Of a DNA stretch of 64,000 nt, positions 23,649-32,866 are shown one piece after another. Both the position numbers and the translations under genes were made by a program. Below the pieces are notes generated by a model, which was not told the origin of the DNA, did no database searches, and was given only the letters and a program-made list of their open reading frames with translations. The first letter of the stretch is position 1, and each line of letters opens with the position of its first letter. The stretch is from Galbibacter orientalis DSM 19592 (GTDB lineage: Bacteria > Bacteroidota > Bacteroidia > Flavobacteriales > Flavobacteriaceae), in NCBI RefSeq assembly GCF_000260115.1, contig NZ_JH651380.1, positions 372,001 to 436,000 of the forward strand, given 5' to 3'.

Positions 23649-26600
23649 AATCAAAAATACAAAAAAGAGAAAAAAAACTTTCTTTTACACGCACTATTTA
23701 TTTGAGTTTGCTAACCATCTTATCAGTTTGGAGTAGCTACGCAAATATTTCTGAAGACGAAAAAGTAACTCTAGATTCATCTAATGAGACTTTAATAAAT
23801 ATATTGTCTTCCATAGAAAATCAAACCTCTGTTTCTTTTGTTTATGGAGATGATGTAAAACAACTTCATTTAAAGCGCTCTATTAATTATAGTAATGAGC
23901 CTCTTCTAATGGTTTTAAATGACATTGCAAAAAAATTTCAAGTTTCCTATAAAAAAATTAATAAAACCATTGCCATTAGTACAAATAAAGTGGCTGTTCA
24001 AGAAAAGCAAATTAAAGGTACAGTAACAGATAACACTGGGGTACCATTAATGGGAGTAAGTGTAATGCAAGAAGGAACTGCTAATGGAGTTACTACCGAT
24101 TTTGATGGGAATTTTACAATCAATGCACCTATTGGAAGTACATTGGTGTTTACTTATGTAGGAATGAAAACTATAAATATTGCTGTAAAATCTTCTACAA
24201 ACACTATGTCGGTTGCCATGGAGGCAGATCAAGAAATGCTTGATGAGGTTGTGGTAATTGGATATGGAGAAACCAGTAAGGAAACTTTGATTGATGCGGT
24301 AAATAAGGTGGATCCAAAATCTATAGAAGAGCGCCCTGTATCTAATGCAGCAAATGCTTTGCAAGGTGTTAGTCCAGGGTTAAACGTAACACAGTCTTCT
24401 GGAAAGCCAGGAAGTGAACCTCGATTAAACATTCGTGGATTTACTTCTATCAATGGTGGTTCTCCTCTTATTATTGTAGATGGAGTTGAAGGAGATATTA
24501 ATAGTTTAAATCCAAACGATATTGAATCGATAAGTGTTTTAAAAGATGCGGGTTCTTCTGCTATTTATGGTGCTAGAGGAGCTTTTGGGGTGGTTTTAGT
24601 AACTACAAAAAAAGCTAAAAAAGGAAATATTACTGTAGATGTTAGTAATACCACGGTAATAAGTTCGCCTACTATTAATACAGACTTTGTTACAGACCCA
24701 TATAAAGCGGTAACGCTGGTTGATGAAGCATTTAGAACTGCAGTTGGTAGAAATTATACTGGATATACAGAGGCAGATTATGCAGCATTATTAGAAGTCT
24801 CAAAAGATCCTTCAAAAGCTAGAGTAATAAGCGATTATAGAAACGGAAAGTTACAATATGTACATTATGGAGCAACCGATTGGTGGGATACTTTCTTTAG
24901 AGATTCATACCCTTCAAATATTACAAATGTATCCATTTCTGGAGGTTCAGATAAAGTAAAAAGTTATTTTTCTTATAGAAATTATCAAGCTACTGGAATT
25001 TTAAAAGTTCAAGACGATCAGTACAAACAATATAATTTACGAGGAAAAATTGATGTTGAAGTTAATGATTGGTTGACATTCTCTAATAATATGCAATACA
25101 ATAGCGCAAATGATGTAGAGCATGGTGGAAGTCAATATGGATGGAGAGATGTTTGGGGAAGTTTAATTTGGGTACATGCTTTACCTTCTTATATGCCTAC
25201 CAATCCAGATGGTTCTGCTTTGTGGAGAACAGAACTAAATAATTATACTGTAGGAGATGGAGTTTATGCCTCTTTATTACAAGGTAAATCAAAACAGGTA
25301 ACAGATGATACTGAGTTTTCTAATATTGCAACCGCAAAGTTAAATCCGCTTCCAGGTTTTGATATAACGGCAAGTTACGCTATTCGTAAGGTTACATTTA
25401 ATCGTTACCAACGCTCAACAAGAATTCCTTATTCTATTTTTGTGGATGATATTAATACCTTCGGAAGTGATAAGTTAACAGAATACAATAACAGTTCTAG
25501 TTATAATGCGTTTAATATTTTTGGAGAGTATAAAAAGCAATTAGGAAATCATTCCTTAACTGGAATGGTTGGTTTTAACCAAGAGAATTATCAAATAAAG
25601 AGTATTGAGGCTAGTAAACAAAACAGTATTTCTGATGATTTAAACTCGTTAGGCTTAGCAACTTCTAATGCAGAAACAACAGGGAGTGCTTCTGAATGGG
25701 CTTTACAAGGATTGTTCTACAGATTTTCATACGATTTTAAAAAGAAATATTTAATAGAATTTAATGGTCGTTATGATGGTTCTTCAAGATTTCCAGAGGA
25801 ACATAGGTGGGGATTCTTCCCTTCTGTATCTGCAGGATGGATTGTTAGTAAAGAAGATTTTTTTGATGGAATAAACGATACTTTTAGCCTTTTAAAATTA
25901 AGAGCATCTTACGGTTCGTTAGGAAATCAAAATATATCCGATTATGCATACATTCCAACATTAAACAAAGGGATTAATACAGGATATGCTATAGATGGCT
26001 CAACCTTAGGTTATATTGAATCTCCAGGATTAAATCCAAACGAAATTACTTGGGAGGAAGTAAAAACACTCAACTTGGGGGTAGACGTTGGATTTTTTAA
26101 TAATAGTTTAACGGCTGGTTTTGACTGGTTTCAAAGAGATACAGATGGAATGTTAACTGCTGGAGCTACCTTACCAAGTGTTCTAGGAACTTCTTCTCCT
26201 CAAGAAAATGCAGCCGATTTAAGAACTCACGGATTTGAATTATCATTAGGGTACAATAAAACATTTCAGGTAGCAAATTCTCCTTTTAATTTTTCTATAA
26301 CAGGAACGCTTTCAGATTCTGAAACCATAATTACTCGTTTTGACAATCCAAGTAATAGTTTATTAGATTTTTATGAAGGAATGACTATTGGAGAGTTGTG
26401 GGGATATCATATAGATGGATTGTTTCAATCGGAAGAAGAAATAGTAGGACATGCCGATCAAACTCGTGTTTCAAACAGAATTATGGCTGCTGGAGGATTG
26501 CAACCAGGAGATGTTAGATATGTAGATTTAAACGGAGATGGTGTTATTAACGAAGGAGAAAATACTGTAGATAATCCTGGAGATAGACGAATTATTGGAA

Positions 26601-27154
26601 ATTCAGCTCCTCATTATTTATATAGTTTTAAAGTAAGTTCTTCTTGGAAAGGGTTTGATATCTCTGCTTTTTTCCAAGGAGTAGGGCAACAAGATTGGTA
26701 TCCAAATACCGATTCAAGAACATTTTGGGCTATGTATAACCGTCCATACGATTCTTTTATACGTAAGGATTTAGCAAATAATATTTGGAGTCCAGAAAAT
26801 CCAGATGCATACTTTCCAAGAATGTTCGGGTACATTGCACTTTCAGACAATGATGCTTTAGGTGCTGTAAACGATAGATATATTCAGGATATTTCATATT
26901 TGCGACTCAAAAACTTGACTGTTGGATATACTATTCCTAAAAATATTATCGACAGGCTACCTTTTACAAAATTCAGAATTTATTTTAGTGGAGAGAACTT
27001 GTTAACATTCTCAAAATTAACAGATTATATTGATCCAGAAGCAGCAAGTAATTCAGTGAATTTAAATGCTCCTTCAACTTCTACTAATAGAAGTACAGCG
27101 CAAACTGTACCATTTTCAGAAATCTATTCCTTAGGAGTTTCACTTCAGTTTTAA
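23645..27154 (+). CDS. SusC-family TonB-dependent transporter with STN signalling domain
   Basis: 1169-residue outer-membrane glycan importer. A signal peptide (about 1-40) is followed by an STN domain (about 43-115; VTLDSSNETLINILSSIENQ), which talks to FecR, then a carboxypeptidase-D regulatory-like domain (KGTVTDNTGVPLMGVSVMQ), a TonB-box/plug region (LDEVVVIGYGETSKETL, plug to about 330) and a 22-strand barrel ending in aromatic IYSLGVSLQF. The STN marks it as an ECF/anti-sigma transducer, consistent with the FecR gene just upstream. It pairs with the SusD lipoprotein 27 bases downstream. Substrate unknown. Confidence 0.95.
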   Translation: MKSKIQKREKKLSFTRTIYLSLLTILSVWSSYANISEDEKVTLDSSNETLINILSSIENQTSVSFVYGDDVKQLHLKRSINYSNEPLLMVLNDIAKKFQVSYKKINKTIAISTNKVAVQEKQIKGTVTDNTGVPLMGVSVMQEGTANGVTTDFDGNFTINAPIGSTLVFTYVGMKTINIAVKSSTNTMSVAMEADQEMLDEVVVIGYGETSKETLIDAVNKVDPKSIEERPVSNAANALQGVSPGLNVTQSSGKPGSEPRLNIRGFTSINGGSPLIIVDGVEGDINSLNPNDIESISVLKDAGSSAIYGARGAFGVVLVTTKKAKKGNITVDVSNTTVISSPTINTDFVTDPYKAVTLVDEAFRTAVGRNYTGYTEADYAALLEVSKDPSKARVISDYRNGKLQYVHYGATDWWDTFFRDSYPSNITNVSISGGSDKVKSYFSYRNYQATGILKVQDDQYKQYNLRGKIDVEVNDWLTFSNNMQYNSANDVEHGGSQYGWRDVWGSLIWVHALPSYMPTNPDGSALWRTELNNYTVGDGVYASLLQGKSKQVTDDTEFSNIATAKLNPLPGFDITASYAIRKVTFNRYQRSTRIPYSIFVDDINTFGSDKLTEYNNSSSYNAFNIFGEYKKQLGNHSLTGMVGFNQENYQIKSIEASKQNSISDDLNSLGLATSNAETTGSASEWALQGLFYRFSYDFKKKYLIEFNGRYDGSSRFPEEHRWGFFPSVSAGWIVSKEDFFDGINDTFSLLKLRASYGSLGNQNISDYAYIPTLNKGINTGYAIDGSTLGYIESPGLNPNEITWEEVKTLNLGVDVGFFNNSLTAGFDWFQRDTDGMLTAGATLPSVLGTSSPQENAADLRTHGFELSLGYNKTFQVANSPFNFSITGTLSDSETIITRFDNPSNSLLDFYEGMTIGELWGYHIDGLFQSEEEIVGHADQTRVSNRIMAAGGLQPGDVRYVDLNGDGVINEGENTVDNPGDRRIIGNSAPHYLYSFKVSSSWKGFDISAFFQGVGQQDWYPNTDSRTFWAMYNRPYDSFIRKDLANNIWSPENPDAYFPRMFGYIALSDNDALGAVNDRYIQDISYLRLKNLTVGYTIPKNIIDRLPFTKFRIYFSGENLLTFSKLTDYIDPEAASNSVNLNAPSTSTNRSTAQTVPFSEIYSLGVSLQF

Positions 27155-27181
27155 TAAATAATAAAATAATAAATAGTAAAG

Positions 27182-28921
27182 ATGAAACATAAAATTTACA
27201 TACTATCATTCATAATTAGCTTATTATTTATAAGCTGTAGCGATGAATATTTAAACAAGGAACCTCTCTCTGAAGTCACAGAAGATAGTTTCTTTTTAAA
27301 AGCAAGCGATCTAGAGCTTTATACCAATGGTTTTTACAGAATGTTTCCAGAAGCATCTATTTATAATGGAGATGAAAGAGCTGGGGAGATTATTACTACT
27401 ACTTTAAGTGAAGAAGTAAGAAGTGCCCGCCTAATTCCTACTAGTGGAGGAGGATGGAATTGGGATTATTTAAGAGACATTAATTATTTTTTAGATAATT
27501 ATGAAAAGTGTGATGATGAAAGTGCTAAAAGGCATTATAGTGGTGTTGCACGTTTCTTTAGAGCCTATTTTTATTTTGAAAAAGTGAAACGTTTTGGAGA
27601 TGTACCATGGTATGAAAAAACCATAGATCCTACAGATACAGAAAGTTTACAAAAACCTAGAGATAGTAGACAATTTGTAGTAGATAAGATTATTGAAGAT
27701 CTAGATTATGCTATTGAAAACCTAAACGAAGAAGTACAAGCATACAGAATTACTAAATACAGTGCTTTGGCTTTAAAATCAAGAGTAGGACTTTACGAAG
27801 GTACTTTTGAAAAATATAGAGGGGTAAGTAATTATGAAAAATACTTACAAGCATCTGTAAGTGCTTCTTTAGTATTAATGAACGATTCTCCTTATGGTGT
27901 TTATAGTACTGGAGATACTAGGAATGATTATATGAATTTATTCAATTCGCATGATGCGCAAACAAGTGAAATGATTTTAAGTCGACAGTTTGATCAAGCA
28001 GTAGCGGTAGATCATAATGTAAATTACTATACAACCACCTCATCTTATGGGCGTCCAGGAATGCCAAAAGCCTTGGTAAATAGCTATTTAATGGTAGATG
28101 GATCTCGTTTTACAGATCAAGCAAATTACAATCAGATTTTCTTTACAGATGAGGTAGCAAATAGAGACCCTCGTTTATCTCAAACAATCCGTACGCCTGG
28201 ATATATTAGAAAAGGAGAAAGTATCGAGTTGGCTCCAAATTTAGGGGCAACCATGACAGGGTATCAACTAACAAAATATGTTACAGAGCCTGTTTATGAT
28301 ACCAATGATGAATCGATTACAGATTTACCAATCTTAAGATTTGGAGAAGTGTTGTTAAATTATGCAGAGGCAAAAGCAGAATTAGGAACCATTGCGCAAG
28401 CAGATCTAGATGTTTCAATTAAACTTCTTAGAGACCGTGTAGGAATGCCTAATTTATCCATGGCAGATGCAAACAGTAATCCAGATACTTTTATGGAAGA
28501 TCAATATCCTACAGTTTCTGGGGCTAATAAAGGTTTGGTTTTAGAAATTAGAAGAGAAAGACGTATTGAATTGTATATGGAAAACTTCCGTTGGGATGAT
28601 ATTGTACGTTGGAAATCTGGACAAACAATAACGCAATCTTTACGTGGTTTATACTTTCCAGGTGTTGGGGAATACGATCTTGATGCTGATGGTAACACAG
28701 ATGTAGTTTTATATGAAGGAGAAACACCAGATATAAGTGGAGAAGGGGTACAGTATATAAAATTAGGTTCGGATCTTTATTTAGATGAAAATAACTTAGT
28801 GAATCCACAACCAGATTTTAATAATAGATCTTTTAATGAAAATAGAGATTATTTATATCCAATCCCTAGAGTTGAACTACAATTAAATCCAAACCTAACA
28901 CAAAACCCAGGATGGGAATAA
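27182..28921 (+). CDS. SusD-family glycan-binding outer membrane lipoprotein
   Basis: 579 residues with a lipoprotein signal (MKHKIYILSFIISLLFISCSDEY; Cys20). The SusD N-terminal NKEPLSEVTEDSFF motif is followed by TPR-like helices (RFFRAYFYFEKVKRFGDVPWYEKTI) and the C-terminal RagB/SusD region (RRERRIELYMENFRWDDIVRWKSGQ; YPIPRVELQLNPNLTQNPGW). It caps the partner SusC barrel and binds oligosaccharides at the cell surface. Length and domain order are normal. Confidence 0.95.
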   Translation: MKHKIYILSFIISLLFISCSDEYLNKEPLSEVTEDSFFLKASDLELYTNGFYRMFPEASIYNGDERAGEIITTTLSEEVRSARLIPTSGGGWNWDYLRDINYFLDNYEKCDDESAKRHYSGVARFFRAYFYFEKVKRFGDVPWYEKTIDPTDTESLQKPRDSRQFVVDKIIEDLDYAIENLNEEVQAYRITKYSALALKSRVGLYEGTFEKYRGVSNYEKYLQASVSASLVLMNDSPYGVYSTGDTRNDYMNLFNSHDAQTSEMILSRQFDQAVAVDHNVNYYTTTSSYGRPGMPKALVNSYLMVDGSRFTDQANYNQIFFTDEVANRDPRLSQTIRTPGYIRKGESIELAPNLGATMTGYQLTKYVTEPVYDTNDESITDLPILRFGEVLLNYAEAKAELGTIAQADLDVSIKLLRDRVGMPNLSMADANSNPDTFMEDQYPTVSGANKGLVLEIRRERRIELYMENFRWDDIVRWKSGQTITQSLRGLYFPGVGEYDLDADGNTDVVLYEGETPDISGEGVQYIKLGSDLYLDENNLVNPQPDFNNRSFNENRDYLYPIPRVELQLNPNLTQNPGWE

Positions 28922-28932
28922 TATTGATAAGT

Positions 28933-29796
28933 ATGAAACATATATTTAAAATAATTAGTGTACTTTTTATAGCTGTTTTTTCACTAAAAAATTATGCACA
29001 AGCAACACCTGTAAAGGTAATGACTACCAATATTCGATATGCTAGTCCAAACGATGGGATTAATATTTGGGATAACAGAAAAGACTGGTTATGTGAGCAT
29101 ATTAATTTTGAAGAAGTAGATATTCTTGGAGGACAAGAAGTAATATATACTCAACTTCAAGATATGATTACCAGATTACCAGACTACAGTTATGTAGGAA
29201 TAGGAAGAAATGGAGGAAAAGAAGGAGAATTTTGTCCAGTATTTTACAAAAAGGATAAATATGAGCTTTTGGATAGTAATACCTTTTGGCTTTCTGAAAC
29301 TCCAGAAAAAGAGAACTCTAAGGGTTGGGATGCTGCTTTACCAAGAATTGTAACTTGGGTTAAATTAAAAGATAAAAATACTAGTAAAGTATTTTATTTT
29401 TTCAATACACATTTTGACCATAAAGGAGAAGTAGCTCGTTTAAAAAGTGCAGATCTTCTTATAAAAAAGACTCAAGAAATTGCTGGGGCAGCACCTTTTT
29501 TTGTAACAGGAGATTTTAATTTCCCTCCTTCTGTAGAAGCATATACAGTTATATCAAAAGAAAATAATGAAAATTATATTTTAAAAGACACCCATAATAA
29601 TGCACAAAAAAATTATGGTCCAAAGTATACTTTTAATGGTTTTAATTTAGAACCAGATGAAAATAGAGAACGTATAGATTACATTTTCTATCATGGAAAT
29701 ATTGCTATAAACAAACACCACGTTATTGATGGTCAACGTGGAGCCAAGTATATTTCAGATCATTTCCCAATTATTGTAAATGCTATTGTAAAATAG
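28933..29796 (+). CDS. Secreted endonuclease/exonuclease/phosphatase-family enzyme
   Basis: The start at 28933 (MKHIFKIISVLFIAVFSLKNYAQ) gives a clean signal peptide; an earlier ATG at 28912 overlaps the susD end but adds only seven residues. Catalytic signatures of the DNase I-like superfamily are present: TTNIRYAS near the start, GGQEV (Glu metal ligand), FFNTHFDHKG, VTGDFNFPP (Asp-Asn), RIDYIFYHG and terminal SDHFPIIV (Asp-His). Such proteins next to SusC/D cleave phosphodiester bonds; nucleic acid, sphingomyelin or phosphosugar substrates are all possible. Followed by a strong terminator. Confidence 0.9.
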   Translation: MKHIFKIISVLFIAVFSLKNYAQATPVKVMTTNIRYASPNDGINIWDNRKDWLCEHINFEEVDILGGQEVIYTQLQDMITRLPDYSYVGIGRNGGKEGEFCPVFYKKDKYELLDSNTFWLSETPEKENSKGWDAALPRIVTWVKLKDKNTSKVFYFFNTHFDHKGEVARLKSADLLIKKTQEIAGAAPFFVTGDFNFPPSVEAYTVISKENNENYILKDTHNNAQKNYGPKYTFNGFNLEPDENRERIDYIFYHGNIAINKHHVIDGQRGAKYISDHFPIIVNAIVK

Positions 29797-29815
29797 TTTG
29801 TTGATTTAATTCCAT

Positions 29816-29850
29816 AAGATGCTTAGCAACTATTGCTAAGCATCTTTTTA
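29816..29850 (+). terminator. Strong intrinsic terminator
   Basis: AAGATGCTTAGCAA-CTA-TTGCTAAGCATCTTTTT: a perfect 13-14-bp stem, three-base loop and T run 19 bases after the stop codon. Confidence 0.93.
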
Positions 29851-29938
29851 TTTAAACATTTTCATAACAATAGCATAAAGAAAATTAAATCTAAATAATC
29901 CTAAGACCTCATAAATTTATACTTCTCAATAACAAGCC

Positions 29939-30502
29939 ATGACCCCATCCGATAAAAACTTCTTACTTATAAAATCGCTTGAACAAAGAGATGAGCGGGC
30001 GTTAAAACAACTCTATGATGTTTATTGGAAAAAAATGTACCTCTATGCACTCAAAGTTTTAAACCACCAACAGCTTTGTGAAGATATTTTACAAGATATT
30101 TTTATTAGTATATGGGAGAAGGCTCCAACTGCAAAAATAAAGAATATAGAATCTTATCTTTTTAGGGCTCTTAAATATAAAATAGCAAATGCTTTAAGAG
30201 ATGAAAAGTATACACAAATTAATAACGAACATTTAAATTTCCTTCCTTCTGAAGATTATGTAAAAAATGCAATAGAATACAAAGATCTAGAAACACAGGT
30301 TCATAAAACTATACAAACGCTTCCCGAAAAATGTAAAAATGTATTTTATTTGAGTAGAATTGAAGAATATACTAATCATGAAATTGCTGAGGAACTAAAT
30401 ATTTCTGTCCGTACTGTAGAAACTCATATTAGCAAAGCATTAAAACATTTAAGGGTTCATATTTCTTATCTATTAATAATAGCATTTTTTTTTAATGCAT
30501 AA
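29939..30502 (+). CDS. ECF RNA polymerase sigma factor (Bacteroidetes sigma-70 family)
   Basis: 187 residues. Region 2: LYDVYWKKMYLYALKVLNHQQLCEDILQDIFISIWE; region 4: LPEKCKNVFYLSRIEEYTNHEIAEELNISVRTVETHISKALKHLR. Typical of the ECF group paired with FecR anti-sigma factors and SusC-type transducers. Here it lies after the SusC/SusD/phosphodiesterase set behind a terminator, so it has its own promoter. The gene overlaps the convergent GH43 gene by 11 bases. Most likely the partner of the FecR protein at 22517. Confidence 0.93.
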   Translation: MTPSDKNFLLIKSLEQRDERALKQLYDVYWKKMYLYALKVLNHQQLCEDILQDIFISIWEKAPTAKIKNIESYLFRALKYKIANALRDEKYTQINNEHLNFLPSEDYVKNAIEYKDLETQVHKTIQTLPEKCKNVFYLSRIEEYTNHEIAEELNISVRTVETHISKALKHLRVHISYLLIIAFFFNA

Positions 30503-31445
30503 CTTTTATCCAATTAAAACTATCTGGTTCAATATATAGTTTAGAATTTTGAGTATTTAATTTTACAATTCCAGTTTTTCGAGGATGCACTTTGTTATTT
30601 GAGTTGTGTGTATGCAAAACATAATAAGTTTGCCCAGAATTATCAATAACAATATCTCCATGTCCAGTTCCTATGGACCCGATATTATTTTTAGAGATTA
30701 TAGGGTTATTTGTAGCTTTTTTCCAAGGTCCAATTGGGGTTTTACTTGTAGCATAACCTACAGCATAATCTGGATTTCTAAAATCATTTGCCGAATAGAT
30801 TAAATAGTATAGCTTCTTCTTTTTAAAAACAGTAGGTCCTTCTGCTACTGGCCATTCAACATTTTGAGTATCTTCCCACTTTTCTTTTGCATTGATACAC
30901 TCTTTTAGGGTTTCTGGTTTTATTTGATTTAGATTTTTATTCATTTCAGCTACAAAAATCCGATTCCCATTTTGCAATCTTACATGGTACATATATGCCT
31001 TTCCGTTATCAAAAAAAATAAAGGGATCTATTTGTTTTACAGGAGCTTTAATGGCTTCCATGTTATTTTTAAAAGGACCTAGCGGACTGTTACTTGTTGC
31101 AATTGCAATGTTTTCATTGGCAGTATAAGCCATATAATATTTGCCTTGATATTTAAAAATTTGTGGTGCCCAAAAACCTTTAGTACCATAAGCTTCTCCT
31201 TTTTTTAAGGCATATCCATTTTGTACTCCTTTTGGACCTTCCCAAGTTTTTAAATCTTTTGAAGTATATACTAAAAAGCCTTCTCCATCAATTCTAGGAT
31301 CGCTTTTAGTTCCATATAAATAGTAAGTGTTATTATCTTTAAATATAGTAGGATCGGCTAAGTATATTTGGTCATTGGAGAGATCTTGTCCAAAAGCATA
31401 AATGCTTATAAATATAAAAAGTAAACTTATTTTAAAATAATTCAT
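30492..31445 (-). CDS. Glycoside hydrolase family 43 enzyme
   Basis: 317 residues with a signal peptide (MNYFKISLLFIFISIYAFGQ). Five-bladed propeller signatures: YLADPTIFKDNNTYYLYGT (catalytic Asp base), KQIDPFIFFDNGKAYM (second Asp), VAEGPTVFKKKKLYYLIYS (acid Glu) and IGTGHGDIVIDNSGQTYYVLHTH. GH43 enzymes remove arabinofuranose or xylose units. It lies at the end of the arabinose-type minus-strand gene set, 230 bp after the epimerase, separated from it by a hairpin; it overlaps the sigma factor gene tail to tail. Confidence 0.9.
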   Translation of the reverse strand: MNYFKISLLFIFISIYAFGQDLSNDQIYLADPTIFKDNNTYYLYGTKSDPRIDGEGFLVYTSKDLKTWEGPKGVQNGYALKKGEAYGTKGFWAPQIFKYQGKYYMAYTANENIAIATSNSPLGPFKNNMEAIKAPVKQIDPFIFFDNGKAYMYHVRLQNGNRIFVAEMNKNLNQIKPETLKECINAKEKWEDTQNVEWPVAEGPTVFKKKKLYYLIYSANDFRNPDYAVGYATSKTPIGPWKKATNNPIISKNNIGSIGTGHGDIVIDNSGQTYYVLHTHNSNNKVHPRKTGIVKLNTQNSKLYIEPDSFNWIKVMH

Positions 31446-31650
31446 CGTTAATAGGTCTCGATTAATAGTGTTATTGGTTGTAGCAATGGTTTGAACAAAG
31501 CCTAAATTTTTTTGTCATACTTTTAAGTACACATATTTTTACCAAAGATTCACAGCTATACCGTTTTCATACCGTAAAGAGTTGCTGGTAGGGCATAGGT
31601 AGGAAATAAAAGATATAGCTATGAATTTATGGTAAATAGATTTATAGAGG

Positions 31651-31670
31651 GCTGCACTTTATAGTGCAGC
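31651..31670 (-). terminator. Perfect 8-bp hairpin after the epimerase gene
   Basis: GCTGCACT-TTAT-AGTGCAGC lies 5 bases downstream of the epimerase stop on the minus strand. No T run, so a weak terminator or RNA-processing hairpin. Confidence 0.5.
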
Positions 31671-31675
31671 GTACT

Positions 31676-32866
31676 TTAGTTATTTTCTACTGAAAACTTA
31701 TATAATGAAACGGTATGGTATTCCTCCCCCGGATTCAAAGTAATTGAAGGGAAGTTAGGCTGATTTGGAGCATCTGGAAAGTGTTGTGTTTCTAGCGCAA
31801 ACGTGGTTCTAAAATCATCTTTAACCCCCGATTTAAAAGTGTTTTTACTTTGCATAAAATTTCCACTATAAAATTGTACCCCTGGCTCTTCACTTGTTAC
31901 ATCCATAATAATTCCAGATTTATCGCCTACAATAGTAGCTACGTGGTTTAACCCATTTTTCTTACTCCCATTAAGTACAAAATTATGATCGTACCCCTTT
32001 CCAAAGGTTAATTGTTTATTGGTTTCTTCTATGCGTTCCCCAATAGTATGTGGAGTTCTAAAATCAAATGGAGTCCCTTCCACGTCTTCTATAGTTCCTG
32101 TAGGAATCAAACCAGCATCTACAGGGGTGTATTTATCAGCATAAATTTGAACTTTATGATTCAAAATAGAACCACTTCCTTCTCCATTCAGGTTAAAAAA
32201 AGCATGATTAGTTAAATTTACAACCGTAGGTTTATCTGTTGTTGCTTTATATTCCATTTTTACAGCGTTATCTTCTGTAATAGAATAGGTAACTGTTACA
32301 TCTAGATTTCCAGGGAAACCTTCTTCCATATCTGCTGCACTATATTTTAATGCAATGGTGTGCTCATTTACTTTTTTTGCCTCCCAAACAACATCTTGAA
32401 ATCCTTTTTTTCCTCCATGTAAGGTATTCTCTCCATTGTTTATTGGAATTGAATATTCTTTTCCGTTTAAGGTAAATTTTCCTTTAGCAATTCTATTTCC
32501 TACACGTCCAATTGTAGCTCCAAAATAAGGTTCGGTAGAATTTATAAATCCTTTTGCACTATCCATTCCTGCAACAACATCTATCATCTTTCCTTTTTTA
32601 TCTGCCACCCATAATCCTACTATTCGCCCTCCATAATTTGTAAATGCTGCTTTTATATTGCTATTCTGAATCCAGTATAATTGTACCTTTTTTCCGTTGA
32701 CAATAGTGTCAAAATTTTTGGTTTTTAATAAGGAAGCAATGGAGTCTTTTTTGACTACTTCTACAACATCTTTTGTAGCTACTTTCTCTTTTTTTTCTTT
32801 TTTACAAGAAACAAAACAAAGTATAGAAATAGCTATAAGTGAGATATGTTTTATTGAATTGAACAT
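31676..32866 (-). CDS. Aldose 1-epimerase (mutarotase), lipoprotein
   Basis: 396 residues with lipobox CFVSC near residue 20. Motifs: TNYGGRIVGLWV at the N-terminus, GENTLHGGKKGFQDVVW (catalytic His region), VVNLTNHAFFNLNGEG (second catalytic His), ITSEEPG-type segment TSEEPGVQFYSGNF with the base Glu, and YDHNFVLNG. It interconverts alpha and beta anomers of free sugars released by the neighbouring hydrolases, presumably in the periplasm. Its ATG shares one base with the stop codon of the upstream GH gene (TAATG), so translation is coupled. Confidence 0.93.
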   Translation of the reverse strand: MFNSIKHISLIAISILCFVSCKKEKKEKVATKDVVEVVKKDSIASLLKTKNFDTIVNGKKVQLYWIQNSNIKAAFTNYGGRIVGLWVADKKGKMIDVVAGMDSAKGFINSTEPYFGATIGRVGNRIAKGKFTLNGKEYSIPINNGENTLHGGKKGFQDVVWEAKKVNEHTIALKYSAADMEEGFPGNLDVTVTYSITEDNAVKMEYKATTDKPTVVNLTNHAFFNLNGEGSGSILNHKVQIYADKYTPVDAGLIPTGTIEDVEGTPFDFRTPHTIGERIEETNKQLTFGKGYDHNFVLNGSKKNGLNHVATIVGDKSGIIMDVTSEEPGVQFYSGNFMQSKNTFKSGVKDDFRTTFALETQHFPDAPNQPNFPSITLNPGEEYHTVSLYKFSVENN

